Assembly: GCA_951799425.1 (NCBI GenBank)
Contig: OX637397.1
Location: forward strand, 20,279,064 to 20,343,063
Source: Ilex aquifolium
Lineage: Eukaryota > Streptophyta > Magnoliopsida > Aquifoliales > Aquifoliaceae
Length of the DNA: 64,000 nt
Reading direction: 5' to 3'
The notes below the pieces were generated by a model. The model was not told the origin of the DNA. It ran no database searches and saw nothing but the letters and a program-made list of their open reading frames with translations. A program made the translations under genes and the position numbers. This document shows, piece after piece, positions 42,190 through 54,619 of this stretch; position 1 is the stretch's first letter; the number at the start of each line of letters is the position of its first letter.

Positions 42190-42630
42190 CTAAATCAGAA
42201 TGTTTAGATTCAAAATTATTTTTAACTTGGAATAAAACATTAATTTTTTATCAGTTGACTTGATTTTTAGATCCATTAGTCTATCTTGTAATACATTTAA
42301 AAATTCATCATCAAATTTTCTAATATTTAATTTAAATCCTTTAGAATCTGGTTGTGGTTTTATATTTACTACTTCCAAAACGAATGGTTTTAGAGGTGGT
42401 ATAATAATTGTTTGGGCAGATTTCTCTAGAGAATTTTCAATTCTTATTAATTGTTTACCAATTGTTTGTAAACAAATATTATTATAATTATTTTATTTAA
42501 AAATTTTATTTAAATCTTCCTCTTGAGATTTTGGACTAGTGAAAGTCGAGGCTTCCAAAACTATTTTTTCACTATCCTCATTATTAATTAACCTAAGAGG
42601 AAACGTTGGATGGTGAATTGAAGTGAGATT
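42190..42630 (-). pseudogene. Endogenous caulimovirid polyprotein remnant, third coding block
   Basis: Minus-strand coding scraps in broken frames, following on from the movement-protein and next block upstream (43.6-44.9 kb) once the MITE at 42634-43535 is disregarded. A 62-codon open stretch (42378-42190) is Lys/Asp/Leu-rich and resembles the linker region of plant endogenous pararetrovirus polyproteins between movement protein and capsid. Assignment is by order and composition, so it is weaker than that of the movement protein. Stops and frameshifts make it non-functional. Confidence 0.4.
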
Positions 42631-42633
42631 TTT

Positions 42634-43535
42634 GGGACGTGTTTGGATTGCATATCAGAAAATAGTATCCGAAAACGTGTTTTTGAGAAGAGTTTTAGAA
42701 AAGTGTGTTTTGGTATTTTTGTATTGAAAAACTTGTTTGGTTATACAATTTCTAAAATAATTATACAGAACAGAAAACAGTAAAACTTGTTTGGATTGAG
42801 TGTTTAACATAATTTTTTTTCAATATATTAAACTTGATAAAATATAAAAAAAAAATCAAAAAGAAAATTTCAGTCAGATCTTGAAGCTGCCGGAAAATTT
42901 TTTAGTCGGATCTTCAGCTTGATCCGACATCAGTTTCCCTCACACCACTTCTAATCCTTCAACTCCACTACAGATTTGAAGTAGATCCGAAGCAATCATC
43001 GAGAAAAAATAGATCTGAAGTAGATTATTGTGTGTATGTGTGTTCCAAAGTAGATCGACTAGATCTGAATCAAGATCCAGTCGTTGGGAAAAAATCAAGA
43101 GCCCTGGTTTCGCCGGAGAGCTCTCAATCGTCAAAGAAGACGACCTCTAGTTGCTGAAGAAAATCCTTTTGCCGGAGAAGATGCTCTGTGTGTGTATGTG
43201 TTCGTTCCTTCTGAGAGCCAAAGTGGAGAGAGTGAGAGTCGGGGAGGGAGAATGGAAAAAAAAAATCAATCTTTTATACTAGGACTTTTTTTGCTGCTAA
43301 GGGTGTTCGAAGGGGAGACCTCATTAAATGTCACTTGTTCTCCATGTTTTCCAATTTTCCATTCTTTTGTCTCCAAAACACCCCAAAATATGCTAGGTGG
43401 GTTCTCTATTTTTTGGTCTCAGTTCCCACTTTTTTCGCTAAATTATTTTTGAAAAATTCTATCCAAACAACTTTTCTCTAATTTTTAGTGGTTTGAGAAC
43501 AAAAAACTATTTTTGGAACACAATCCAAACACAAC
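42634..43535. mobile_element. MITE-like element, ~0.9 kb, inside the caulimovirid remnant
   Basis: Inverted ends with GTGTTTGGATTG: left GGGACGTGTTTGGATTGCAT, right (reverse complement) AAGTTGTGTTTGGATTGTGT, both followed by AAAATAG-like text. The interior holds a purine/pyrimidine-rich segment with a 122-codon plus-strand frame (43084-43452) that matches nothing I know. No target duplication was fixed. Confidence 0.5.
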
Positions 43536-43559
43536 TTTACTTTCCTTAATGTTCCATTG

Positions 43560-43830
43560 TTTATAAAATTGCTCAAAGTGTATTGACATGAGCAAATTTT
43601 GGATTGTTATAAAATTTTAAAAATCATTGAACAAAAGGGATGACTTCTTCAGTCAATTCAATGTAAATGTAAAATTGATTTTTATAGTATTGTAACTCTT
43701 TTTTATTAATAGAGTCAAAATACCAATCACAAAATTCCTTATAAATAGAAAGATTAAATTCAAAGGCAATTGATTTCCTATCAAATTCAAATGGTTGTGG
43801 ATTCATATCGAAAACTCAATCTTAGATGAG
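43560..43830 (-). pseudogene. Endogenous caulimovirid polyprotein remnant, second coding block
   Basis: Minus-strand open stretch 43806-43624 with an aromatic/Lys-rich pattern (Trp-Tyr-Phe near the middle), as seen after the movement protein in plant endogenous pararetrovirus polyproteins. It ends in a stop before the MITE. Relic only. Confidence 0.45.
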
Positions 43831-44089
43831 GTTGGTTCGAATTCCCCCATTTCATAAACATTATTATTTTCTTGATGACTATGATTATAAATTCCATGTG
43901 GAATATTTTACTTAGAAAGTCTAACACCTTCTAAGATTAAAGGTTATTTTTCTTTAATTTTCTGAGTAACATTTCTCAAAAGAGGAAGAAGATGGATTAG
44001 TTACCAATAAGGATGGAGAGAAGAAGTACTTCACCTGGATTTATCAAAACTTCGGACTGAAGAACATCTTGAAAGTCCTTCAATATTTA

Positions 44090-44900
44090 ATTTGAAAATC
44101 CGATCAGAAGTAAATTGAATTTGTACATCCTGAGGTTTGTGAAATTTGATTAATTTTTCTATTAATTATAGATTGAGAATGAATTACAGATTGTAGATTC
44201 CATGATTATGGAAAAGTAATATTTTCTCAAGTAATAGCTCTATTTTGAGCAATTTTATTTTTTAAATAATTTGTTTCAATTATAGTAGTAGCCATTTTTA
44301 TTATAGTACTTAGAATTTGGAGTTAAGGTATTCATTAACTTATAATGAATTCTATAAGCTATATTGATGGGTTCAATACCATCCATATAGTTATAGCCAA
44401 AAGTTTGGATATTTAAAGTTAAAACTTCCATTATATTTCTATCAGTTAAAGAAACTGATAGATTAAAATAAACAGGTCCAGTACTAAGATTAGACTCCAT
44501 AACTCCCATTAGAGATTATTAAAAATCAAGACATCTAGCATCTCGTAATGCTTGAATAAAACTTGTCTTGGTTCCCAAAAGGGTTAAAAGTTTTAATGCA
44601 ACCTGCATCAAACAAATATGGAGATATTGATATTTCTCCTTATGTCTAGCAATCTAATGATCACTGAACAATTTTAAAGTTTCTACTGAATTTTCTAAAG
44701 GAATTGTTTGTTCAATTATTTTAATTGACAAATGGATATAAAATCAAAAGATCCAATATTGTAAACCTTATTAGGTTTGATTTCTAGAAAATGTCAATTT
44801 TGTAGCATATTTTCTACATTTGAAAATTCAGTTTCTGAAGAATTTTTAATAGATTTATTTTTATTGGAAAATTTTCTAAGCATTTTTTCTTTTCGAAAAG
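44090..44900 (-). pseudogene. Endogenous caulimovirid movement-protein remnant
   Basis: The clearest part is the open stretch 44509-44276, with the conserved core GPVYFN, LSLTD-like and LTLNI, then IAYRI, in the order found in movement proteins of Caulimoviridae and their endogenous plant copies. Upstream (to about 44900), broken frames add the preceding part of the same domain. Stops and frame changes are present, for example near 44520. Movement proteins let the virus pass through plasmodesmata; this copy is a fossil. Genome orientation is minus, with the promoter and primer site to the right. Confidence 0.7.
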
Positions 44901-44944
44901 TGTTGATGCGCATATGTATTCTATATGTTATAGTGTTATAATAA

Positions 44945-45125
44945 GAGCAATGCTACAAAACTCAAATGAAACCCAAAAAGTTGCAACCTAAATACATATC
45001 ATCCCTTGGATGAGTGGGTCCCATCAATTTTTTAAGTGGGGCTTACTCATCCTACACTCATCCAAGAGATGATATGCATTTGGGTTTTAATTTTTGAGTT
45101 TCATTTAGGTTATGTAGCATTTTCC
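44945..45125. mobile_element. MULE-type MITE, 181 bp, with perfect 9-bp TSD
   Basis: Inverted ends GAGCAATGCTACAAAACTCA and (reverse complement) GGAAAATGCTACATAACCTA, with arms pairing for about 70 bases. Perfect TTATAATAA duplications at 44936-44944 and 45126-45134. It sits in the leader of the caulimovirid remnant, between primer site and movement protein. Confidence 0.85.
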
Positions 45126-45454
45126 TTATAATAATATTCTGTCCTACAATATTTTATAGTGAAATGTTACAGTGATTTACTATTCAGTGTCTTCTATCTT
45201 ACCCTCACTCTTCTGTCAATGATTTACCATAACCTAAACGGCTCCATCCCTTCATGGGTAACAAGCCAAAAGTTCATGCATGACTTAGGTGAATAAACAT
45301 GAGAGTTTAATAAAAGAAACATATATATAAATCACTATATATAACAGAATCACTGATCGTAAATGCAAGATAGATATACTACTATGAACACATATAACTT
45401 ATAGATCTATATATACATCAACATCAAATTTAAGTTGTCATATAATATTGACTT

Positions 45455-45467
45455 TGATACCAAATGT
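45455..45467 (-). promoter_or_regulatory. Candidate caulimovirid minus-strand primer site
   Basis: Minus strand TTTGGTATCAAAG, close to the tRNA-Met complementary TGGTATCAGAGC used by caulimovirids. It lies downstream of the TATA element and upstream of the movement-protein remnant, as expected in the viral genome. Confidence 0.45.
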
Positions 45468-45639
45468 GAGAAGGATCGTAATATAACTTCAAGCACACTT
45501 ATATTAAACAAAGACACATCAACTTACAATAGAGATAGGATAGGAAAACTTTACAATGATGAAGGAAGTCTACAAAACAGAGAGAGAGGGAGAGAGAGAA
45601 ATAGAGAAAAACTGAAAGAAAAGTTCTACCTCAACAAGA

Positions 45640-45733
45640 GTGAGGGCATCCCTTAAATAGACATAGATTTGGACATGAAAACCAGATTCCAAAAATTATA
45701 AAACAATGACGTTATGGGTGACATCACTAGTGA
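45640..45733 (-). promoter_or_regulatory. Candidate caulimovirid promoter, left half
   Basis: Minus strand: TATTTAAG (about 45659-45652) as TATA element, with ATGTCACCCATAACGTCAT about 50-70 bases upstream, as-1-like TGACG motifs. The gypsy element begins at 45734. The other half of the promoter is at 57520-57600, which again carries TGACGTCAT and ATGTCAT motifs. Confidence 0.45.
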
Positions 45734-46991
45734 TGTGACGTCCAAAATTCCCAGGGATCCTTGTTACTCATTAAGCATTATTAATTTACTTAAGGCCTTG
45801 GTCCCGGTGGACCAATTCCTATGAAATTCTGAAGGAGTCACCTTAGTATGGAGAGTTCCATCCAAAACACAACATGTCTCAATTGCATTTACGATAACCT
45901 TCAAGGTCTAATGTAAACACTTAAGCAACTCCTAAGGTACAAATCATTTACTAATGATTCCAATGTACAAATGTCCATTTATCAAAAGAATAGATACAAT
46001 GTTTCCCAAGTTTACATGCCTTTACAAAAAAATATACATATATTGTATAAAGCAAAAGTACAAGGCTATCTATTTAATTACAATTGGACTGATACATCAA
46101 AATAAAAGGCCATACTCCGGCTCCGTCATCAAGCTGGGCCCAGGTGCGGGCCATCCGCAGAAGTGCGCAATGTACCTAAAAATGTTTTCCCACAGCGGGG
46201 TGAGCCAACGCCCAGTAGGGTATCTTCTATGAAGAACGCCTCCCAACCCAATGATGCATATGATGTGGTACACTATCAAACATCTCAAGTATTCATATAT
46301 GTACATGAACATGAATAAATGCTCTCACTATGCTATGACATGAGGTGGTGCTTCATGCATGCATAACAAACCCCGATCCCATCCCCGAGTTCCCACCACA
46401 CATGTGATGCCATGATCATGAACTGGGCACTCCACGCCCACACCATTGAGTTATGCTCATCCAATGACCTGTCATTTATTATCTTATCTTTATGGGGTAG
46501 GTAATTTATGGACTTTCACCAACGAGCTGCCAAACCGTCAATGAATTTCGAGGACATCTCACCTCCGGCTCCGTATTCGCCGTCACACTTTTATGGACTT
46601 GTTACACCACTGGACAGTGTGTAACTGAAAAACTGGGTCTTACACCCAATGAAAAATCTAGCCCTTCTTACTATACTTCATCACATTATCATGCAAAATC
46701 CCGTGAGACTCAATCGGATCTTAGTCCAATCTTTCCAAGCCCCACCAACTCACATATGTGGTAAGTGATCAACCCATGCACAAACAAACACTACTATGCC
46801 AATGCATCATGGATGTTGTGTTAAACCCGTGCACATGCCATATATGCCTGCAATTCAAATGGGCTTACAATCTTAAATATAAAAAGAAACACATGATATG
46901 CATCAATTATTCCACATAGCATACTTTTCCACACTACGACATTTCATCAAACATTTAAAGTTCATAGAATTTATACACATAACAACATACA

Positions 46992-49088
46992 TGTAAACCC
47001 CACTTGTTTTGTATTGCTTATATATGCGATGACATAGGAATGAATTAAGGATGGATAAATTATGCATTTAGTGATTATAGAAAAAGATAAAATATGTTGA
47101 GAAGTCTGAAGTTCGGGATGGTCACACATATGGGAAATAAGTTAGTTAAGTTTTAAATATATTTAGAGTAAAATAAATAGGTCAAAAATCGAGCCAGAAG
47201 GCAAGAATAATGACCATCGTCAGAATAGTGAAGTACCGTTCGAACGGTGCTTCGATACGAGCTTCGGTTTGGACATACATAAACTGTTCGAACGCCACGA
47301 GGGGTTGGAAAATTTCAGAGGGTTTCCACTTGTCGAACACATGGGGCCCGTTCGAATGGTGCCTTTGACGATACGAGTGTCCGTTCGAACGCATGCCATC
47401 CATTCGAACGTGTGTGTTGATGTTGCTATCTCCGTTCGAACGCATGACAACCATTCAAATACGCCTCCCCGATCATTTTAGCATCTTTTATTTGATTTTA
47501 GGGTCATATAAATACCTATGGACGGGTTTTAGTCTATTTTCATTATTATTTCAACCCTGGAAAGCTAGAGAGAGTCGGGGAGAAGACAGAGGGAGATAGT
47601 TCGACGGATTAACATGAGGAATCGCAATGAAACACATTAGGATCAAATTCTACGGGAATCACTGTAGGGGATTCTTCTCAAGTTCTTTCATTGAGACTTA
47701 GGGTATAACTATGTATGTTTTGAATCCTCTAGATTATTATATGTTAAATAACCTATCGTTCTTGGTTTCTTTTTGATTATTATATTGTTTTAATCGAAAT
47801 ACATGTTTTGCGTTCAAGAAGTATTGTTCTTGAATTTCCAAAACCCTAATTTTTCCTAAACACCTATTTTATTACGAAAGACATATTGATTCTTGATTTC
47901 TAAATTCCTATGATTGGTTAAATTAGGTTTTCAATTAACTATTTGTTCTTATTCCAAGAAATTATGATTTTTTTGGTATAACCCTAGAATTTTTATATCG
48001 AAATTGTGAAGGTTTTCTTAATATGATCTCTTACATATTTTAATTCCTTTATTACTGTAGTATATTGAGAATTGTGAAATTTTGGTACTTGAGTTTTTAT
48101 GGAGATTGTGATTGGTTACAATTACGGTTGTTGAGAAAATTACAGTTTCATCTCTTGTATGGCTTGGGTGTGATAGACTTGAATTGCTTTCGAGAGATGC
48201 CGTAGAGTATTAGAGTTTAGTCTATCCTAGTAGAGGTTAGATGGTTGCCTAATATTTTTAGTGGATTGTTGTTTGTGAGAGGAACCACTATTATTTATAT
48301 AAGTTCGAGGTTGAGGGATGATATACTTTTTCTGGGAAGGATTCATGAATGCCGTGTGAGACACAATATACACCATTTCTAAAGTAGTTTGTGATGTGCC
48401 TTGCGGGGAATGATTGAGATTGTGCGGTTGTTGTGTGTGAATGAGGTAAAATCTTTGTATAGATTCCTTAGAAGCAACCAACATACATGAGAATATGGGA
48501 TGATGCTACTGAGTTATGAATTTATTGTTTTAATTCTAGCATGTTTATTACTGTCATTGATTTACTATATTCTTTACATTGTAGATCATTATAACCATCA
48601 TTGTTTTAGTTTTAAAATTGTATATATGTTATTTTTCAAAAGAGACTTGCATCTTTGTATTGTTTTAAAACCTTGTTTGGATTTGAAATGAATCTCCTAC
48701 AGGATTTTGCTCAACCCCTACAACCACATTCATAGATTTTGGCATAGAGGGGAATATTGATGTGGATGAGCAGGTTGACTACGAGGCAATGGAGAATCAA
48801 CATGTGGATCCTACCCTAGAGGAGTAGAGTTGTTCTAGTGATTGGTTTAGGATTTTGAGAGTTTTGATGAAACAATGTTTTTTGGAATAATTTATTTAAT
48901 TTCGTTGCTAGATGCTATTTGGTTTTGAATTATAAGTTGGAAAAGTTACATTGTTTTATTGATCTTAGTATCTATTCTTTATCAGATGGATGAATGGTTG
49001 AGTATTTTAATGGTTATTTTTAGTTGTTCTCATGATTGGATGATTTATAGATAGTAATTCCTTCCAGAGTGAATTTTGGGGTGTTACA
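46992..49088. mobile_element. Solo LTR of another gypsy element, 2,097 bp
   Basis: Starts TGTAAACCCCACTTG and ends GGGGTGTTACA, with perfect ATACA duplications (46987-46991 and 49089-49093). No internal region: a product of LTR-LTR recombination. It contains repeated GTTCGAAC palindromes (47235-47450). As LTR ends are symmetric, strand is not assigned; the TGTAAACCCC start suggests plus. Confidence 0.85.
47230..47460. repeat. CCGTTCGAACG palindrome cluster in solo LTR
   Basis: Copies: CCGTTCGAACGG (47237), CTGTTCGAACGC (47283), CCGTTCGAATGG (47349), CCGTTCGAACGCATG (47383), CATTCGAACGTG (47402), CCGTTCGAACGCATGAC (47432), CATTCAAATACG. Spacing is irregular, 20-60 bases. Confidence 0.85.
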
Positions 49089-49968
49089 ATACATGTCCTA
49101 ATCAACTGAACAACATGCTCATTTACCCAATACTACAAGGATTAGGATAACATGCCCATCAATCCATAAGAGAACCCACTAGCTACACTAGCCATATGCT
49201 AATTATACAATTAACATACATATAATTATACCTATAACATATACATGCACTAAATTGGAATTAGTTCTAGATAGAAATCCCACCTCTTAGAAGCAAGTGG
49301 TGGGGAGGAAAATCCCTTGAAAACCCAACAAAGCCTTTTTGCAAGCTCTAGCCAAAACCCTTGACCTGATGGTGAAAACTAGTAGAGATTGGTGTTGATG
49401 TGTAGCCATCGTCTTGTAGATCAACTTTAATTATTGGTCGATTGAATTCTAACGGTCGGATCAAAAGTTATGTTCTAAAGAAGAAGGGAGAAGTTGAAGA
49501 AATTTGGAAGGTTCTTTCTCTCTCCAGCGTTTTTGGCAAAGGGAAATGGAGGACAAGTCTTCCAATGCAAGCATTTTATACTAGGTGTAGAGCTCACCAA
49601 GCGTCACAATATGAATGATTGAAAATCCTAGAGAGCCAATCACATTTCGATACATATCATGTTTGGGTAATGTTAGTTGAGTTGATATTTTAATTATATT
49701 ATGGGTCCCACGAATAAAAGGCCAGTTGATGAAATTTTTATATCGTTTATCGCCTGATCGTGTATTTTGCTTCGTAATACGTAAAAATTCTGACTATCTC
49801 ATAATTTAACGAAATTCGTACGCCCAACTCGTTTTTGCAAGACAAGTCCAACGGTGAAATCCATTTCGTCATCTGAGTTATATAAAATTGTAAATTTTTA
49901 ACCTTGCTTAATGGCTTAATTACTATATTACCCACTTAATTGATTTATTTAATTTTATGGGTTTTACA

Positions 49969-51250
49969 TTCTTCCCCCTTAAAATAATTTCCTCCTCGAA
50001 ATTAAGAATACAAGCAACACATAAAGATTAATGCACTTTTGAGTCATGTTGTATGCAACTAACATGAAATTTAAATTATACCTCCATCTTCAAATAGAAA
50101 TGAATAGGTAGACCATATAGTGTCCTCACGCTCCCATGTAGCCTCCTCGATACCCCAGTACTACCACAACACCTTAACCTGCCTTATAGTCTTACCTCCC
50201 AAAACTTGTTCTCGGCTATTCAGAATACGAAGTGGTCCCTCCTCGAAGGTTCCATTCACATTTACAACCAGTTCACCCCAATCTACCACATGAGTAGGAT
50301 CTAGAGTGTACTTCCGAAGCATGGATACATGGAATACGCTATGAACACTTGATAGATGTGGCGGTAACGCTAACCGATAAACAACTGCCCTGACCCTCTC
50401 AAGTAAATCGAAAGACCCAATATACCTCGGCGATAACTTACCCCTCTTACCAAACCAAACTATCCCCCTCTTAGACATAATCTTCAAGAAGACGTGATCC
50501 CCCACCTCAAACTTAAGAGGTCTCCGCCGTTGGTCGACATAGCTTTTCTGTCTACTTTGAGCCATAAGAAGATGCCGTCGAATAATGGTCACCTTTTCAT
50601 AAGTGTCCCTAATCATGTCCGGACCTGTCGAAGGTCCCTCCCTAACCTCTGTCCAATAGATTGGAGAACGACATAGCCTCCCGTACAAAGCCTCGTAAGG
50701 CACCATTTGTATACTTGCTTTATGACTGTTGTTATAGGAAAACTCAACCAAGGACGAGTGATCCTACCAACTACCCTTGAGGACAAGGACACATGCTCGA
50801 AAACATATCCCTCTAGGATCTGAATAGTCCCCTCTAACTGGCCATTAGTCCGTTGATGAAAAATAGTGCTCAACATCAATTGTATACCCATAGCTCAATG
50901 AAAAATCTCCTAGAACCGAGCTGTAAATAGTGGATCTCGATCCCACATAATAGAAATAGGTACCCCATGCAACTGAATAATCTCTCGAATATATAGCCTG
51001 TAGAATTCTTCCAGTGTGAATTTCATTCGTATTGCCAAGAAATCAGTCGACTTGGTAAGCTGATCCACTATAATCCAAATTGTGTTATATCCCTAGGTAG
51101 ATCGTGGCAAATGAGTAACAAAATCCTTGGTGATATGCTCCAATTTCCACTCGGCTACCTCTAGTGGTTGGAGCAACATTGTCGGTCTCTGGTGCTCAGT
51201 CTTGACTTGCTGACAAGTCAAACACTTACTAACAAAGTTAACAACATGCT
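49969..51250 (-). pseudogene. Gypsy integrase and chromodomain remnant
   Basis: Minus strand: CLTCQQVKTEHQRP (end of the HHCC zinc site) near 51215; integrase core with IIVDQLTKS and DRDPLF; catalytic-Glu region TNGQLEGTIQ at about 50840 (normally TDGQSERT). The long open C-terminal part is 50751-50161 (GRLCRSPIYWTEV; GDHVFLKI; LPPHLSSVHSVFHVSMLRKY). The chromodomain is VKVLW then GIEEATWERED at about 50170-50120. A chromodomain at the integrase end marks the chromovirus clade, usually Tekay/Del. Stops at about 51085, 50925, 50890 and 50160. Confidence 0.8.
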
Positions 51251-53000
51251 TCTTCATCCCACTCTAGTAGTATGGGCGCGCAAAGATCATGATACATCTT
51301 TGTAACGCCGGAATGCACCGCAAAACGAGAGCAATGAAACTTCTTGAGTATCTTCTCCCTCAAGTCAGTGGAATGAGGAACAAGAAATCTGCCTTTGTAC
51401 CAGAGACTACAATCGGAATGGACAGCCTAACCCTTGTCACTCGGACTGGACTGAACTTTGTCCCTGACGGACACTACCTCGAAATCTTGACCTTGAACCT
51501 CAATCACTATGCTGAGTAGAGATAAAGTAGCAATCAAACTGCCTATAATACCCTTAGCCTGATCTTGATAGTGTAGTCCAAACTATCCCATAGACTCAAG
51601 CATCTACTACTCTCGATAAGCTACATTAGCTAGAACCCCCCGTGACTTCTAGCTGAGAGCATCAGCCACCATGTTTGCCTTACTGGGATGGTAGTGCAAA
51701 CTGAAGTCATAATTCTCTAAATACTCCATCCATAGGCGTCGTCTCATGTTTAGGTCTCGCTGTGTGAAAATATATTTTAGACTTTTATGGTCCGAATACA
51801 CCTCAAATTGCTCTCCGTATAGATAGTGGCATCATGCCTTCAATGCAAAGACAATAGCCGCCAACTCCATGTCTTGTGTCGAATAGTTCTTCTTATGGTT
51901 CTTAAGCCGACGAGAACTATAAGCAACTATCCTCCCGAACTACTTCAAAACACATACCAATTCCTCATTTGAGGCATCACAGTAGACTATATACCTCTAT
52001 CCTCTTCTGGGAATAATCAAGATAGGAGCTGAAGTCAACCTCCTTTTTAACTCCAGGAATGCCCTCTTTCAAGAGTAATCCAATTGAAACCTGACATCCT
52101 TCCTCGTAAGTCGTGTCATAGGAGTTGCTAGGCGGCATAAGTCCTCAATGAACGTCCTGTAATACCTTGTCAATCCCAAGAAACTATGTATCTTCAAGAC
52201 TGACTTTGGCCTCTCTCAATTCATTATCGCCTCAACCTTCTCCGGATCAACTGACACACCCGTAGCAGGCACAACGTGATCCAAAAATTTGACCTCTTCA
52301 ACCAAAACTCATACTTGCTAAATTTAGTATACAGTTGATGATCTCTCAAGGCTTGTAAAAAAATCCTCAAGTGATGTTCGTACTCCTCCTCATACTTGGA
52401 GTACACAAGAATGTTGTTTACAAGCACCACGAAAAATTGATCAAGATAGGGTTTGAACACCCTATGCATGAGGTCCATGAACACTGCTAGGGCATTTGTC
52501 AAACCGAATGGCATAACCATGAACTCGAAATAGCTATACTGAGTCCTAAATGCTGTCTTCAGAATGTCAGCATCCTTTATCTTCACCTGATGATAACTTA
52601 TGCGCAAGTCTATTTTGGAGTAGACCTGAACCCCTCTCAATTCGTCAAACAGGTCATCTATACGCGACAATGGGTATTTGTTCTTGATAGTGACCCGATT
52701 TAACTGTCGGTAGTCTATACAAAGCTTAAGGGTCCTATCCTCCTTCTAGGAAAATAGTACCAGAGTGCCCCAAGGTAAGGTACTTAGCCTAATAAAGCTC
52801 TTATCTAACAATTCTTGCAACTGAACCTTGAGTTTTTACAATTTCGTCAATGTCATCCTATGAAGTGCCATAGAGATAGAGGATACACCGGGCTACAACT
52901 AGGTAGAAAAGTCAACATCCCGATGTAGAGACAATCTCGGTAACTCATTCGGAAAGACATCTGCATACTCACAAACGATCTGAGGTAGACCCAATTCCTT
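51251..53000 (-). pseudogene. Gypsy reverse transcriptase and RNase H remnant
   Basis: Minus strand: RT lead-in and palm 52670-52224 ([33 protein letters not shown]), and the catalytic box reading [13 protein letters not shown], where a working enzyme has two aspartates at NN. RNase H follows, ending with [15 protein letters not shown] near 51670. Numerous stops. Loss of both catalytic aspartates by GAC-to-AAC changes abolishes polymerase activity. Confidence 0.8.
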
Positions 53001-53041
53001 TCTTGTCTCCTCCTCAAGGGTAAGGCTCGCAAGCGAACCCA

Positions 53042-53480
53042 TCAACTGCTAGTGCCAATGGGCTTTTCTCCTTGGAATTTGAAGCAAATTTCCTCCGAAG
53101 TATAGGTGTTGACTCTCTTCCAATCATAATCGATAACCACCCGATGTGCCATTAACCAATCCATTGCAAGGATGATGTCAAACTTTGACATGTCCATGAC
53201 CCAAGGATTCACCGTACGTTGAATCCCACTAATCTCTAACTCACAACCCCAATATATCTTGTTAATACAAACTCTATCTCCTAGAGGAAAACTCACATGT
53301 AAGGGATTTTCTAAGGTCTCAACCTCCAAGCCCAAATCCCTTATACATAATGCAAAAATGAATGAATGCGATGCACCCGAATCAAATAATACCCTTGTCC
53401 ATAAGCGAGAGAGTATAAATGTACCCAAAATGACCAGCTGATCCATTAGCTTAATTTGAGGAGTGATGGCGAAGACTTTC
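53042..53480 (-). pseudogene. Gypsy aspartic protease remnant
   Basis: Minus-strand open stretch 53446-53042 of 134 codons with active site DSGASHSFI and the later ILAMDWLMAHRVVIDYD. It is the counterpart of the MITE-broken protease at 22.4-23.0 kb. The protease matures gag and pol. Confidence 0.8.
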
Positions 53481-53639
53481 CCCTAGGTCCCTGAAGTGTC
53501 TACCAGATAAACCTGCCCTCAACCTCGGCCCACTCCCTAGCTCATTTGCCTTGGACTGAGGATTCCCAAAGCGTAAAGTAGCTAGAGCCTGTCAAGCACC
53601 TTGAAGTTGAAACTGATTTCCCTGACCCATGACTAGGTA

Positions 53640-54619
53640 GGGAGGAACAAAGACTAGTTGTAAAGGCCCCATTGACGACTAGGACTGAGAAACCCCGTAA
53701 CTTGAGATCCCTGCCTGAAAGGGCAATCTTTCTTCAGGTGGCCCAGCTGATGACACAAGTAACATGTCTTTGGGCCCCCTTGTGGTACATTCTTGAAATT
53801 CTTTCCCCCTTGGAAATATTGGCTCTGACTTTGGTATCTATGGCCCTGGCTTTGAGACCCTTGTGGTGCAAAGATCTTCTTTTTCTTGCCCGAACTAGAG
53901 TTGGTGGACTGCCCCTCCTTTTCCTTGTCCTTTGCCCCAGCCTCCCGGATATTTCTTGTGTCATCAATTTCTCTCTCTATGGTCATGGTCATCTCGAACA
54001 ATGCATCAAAGTCTTGCAATCAGTGGCCAAAAACCTTGCCTCGAATGGCCAACATCAACTCATCCACCTTGGCCACATTAGTGTCCACGAAGTTGTCAGC
54101 AAAACAGACTAACTCGGTGAACTTAGCGACATATTGCATCACCGTCATATTCCCTTGTTTGAGTTCTAAGAAATCTCGGGCCTTTGCTTGTTTGAGGGTG
54201 GAGGGGAAATATTTGCTCATGAAGGCCTCTTGGAACTCAGCCCATGTCATCATCTCTAAGTTCTTTGAATTCCTTGCCCACACCCATCATTGGTGGGCTT
54301 CACCCTTGATTTGGAAATTTGCCAACCTAATCTTGATGGCGTTTGAGGTGAACTCCATTGCCTCTAAGATCTTCTTTGTTTGTTGGAACCAGTGGTGTGT
54401 GACCATTGGGTCCGCTTCCCCCAAAAAGAATGGTGGCTTGTCGGCTTTAAACTTTTGGAGGCTATTTGTGCCCCCTTGGCCTATGTTGGCTCTATCCTAT
54501 GTGAGGTTAGTAGCCATAGCATTCATGAATGCCTCTTGGTTGTAGGCAAGTGGCAGTAGTGGTTGGTTGTTCTGGCCGCCCCCTCGACTATTTCGACATG
54601 GCCTCCCCCGTGTTGCCAT
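53640..54619 (-). pseudogene. Gypsy gag remnant (minus-strand element)
   Basis: Starts at ATG 54619 (MATRGRPCRN). The core follows in broken frames: EAHQWWVWARNS, then open 54283-54020 (TWAEFQEAFMSKYFPSTLKQ; MTVMQYVAKFTEL), then open 54019-53654 with IREAGAKDKEKEGQ and an intact CCHC knuckle CYLCHQLGHLKKDC. A stop near 54500 and one near 54019 break it. The long plus-strand frame 53886-54545 is antisense and not a gene. Same family as 21.2-22.3 kb. Confidence 0.8.

Larger units (their letters stand above)
45734..49968 (-). repeat. 3' LTR of minus-strand gypsy, split by a solo LTR
   Basis: About 2,133 bp without the inserted solo LTR (46992-49088 plus 5-bp duplication). It matches 55356-57519 along its length, for example GGTCTAATGTAAACACTTAA and CACACTAGNCATATGCTAAT. 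Confidence 0.9.

Noticed and set aside
43084..43452. 122-codon plus-strand frame inside the 0.9-kb MITE
   Set aside because: No recognisable domain or splice support; the codons run through purine-rich repeat-like sequence.
53886..54545. 219-codon plus-strand frame
   Set aside because: Antisense to the gypsy gag, which is clearly coded on the minus strand with a CCHC knuckle.
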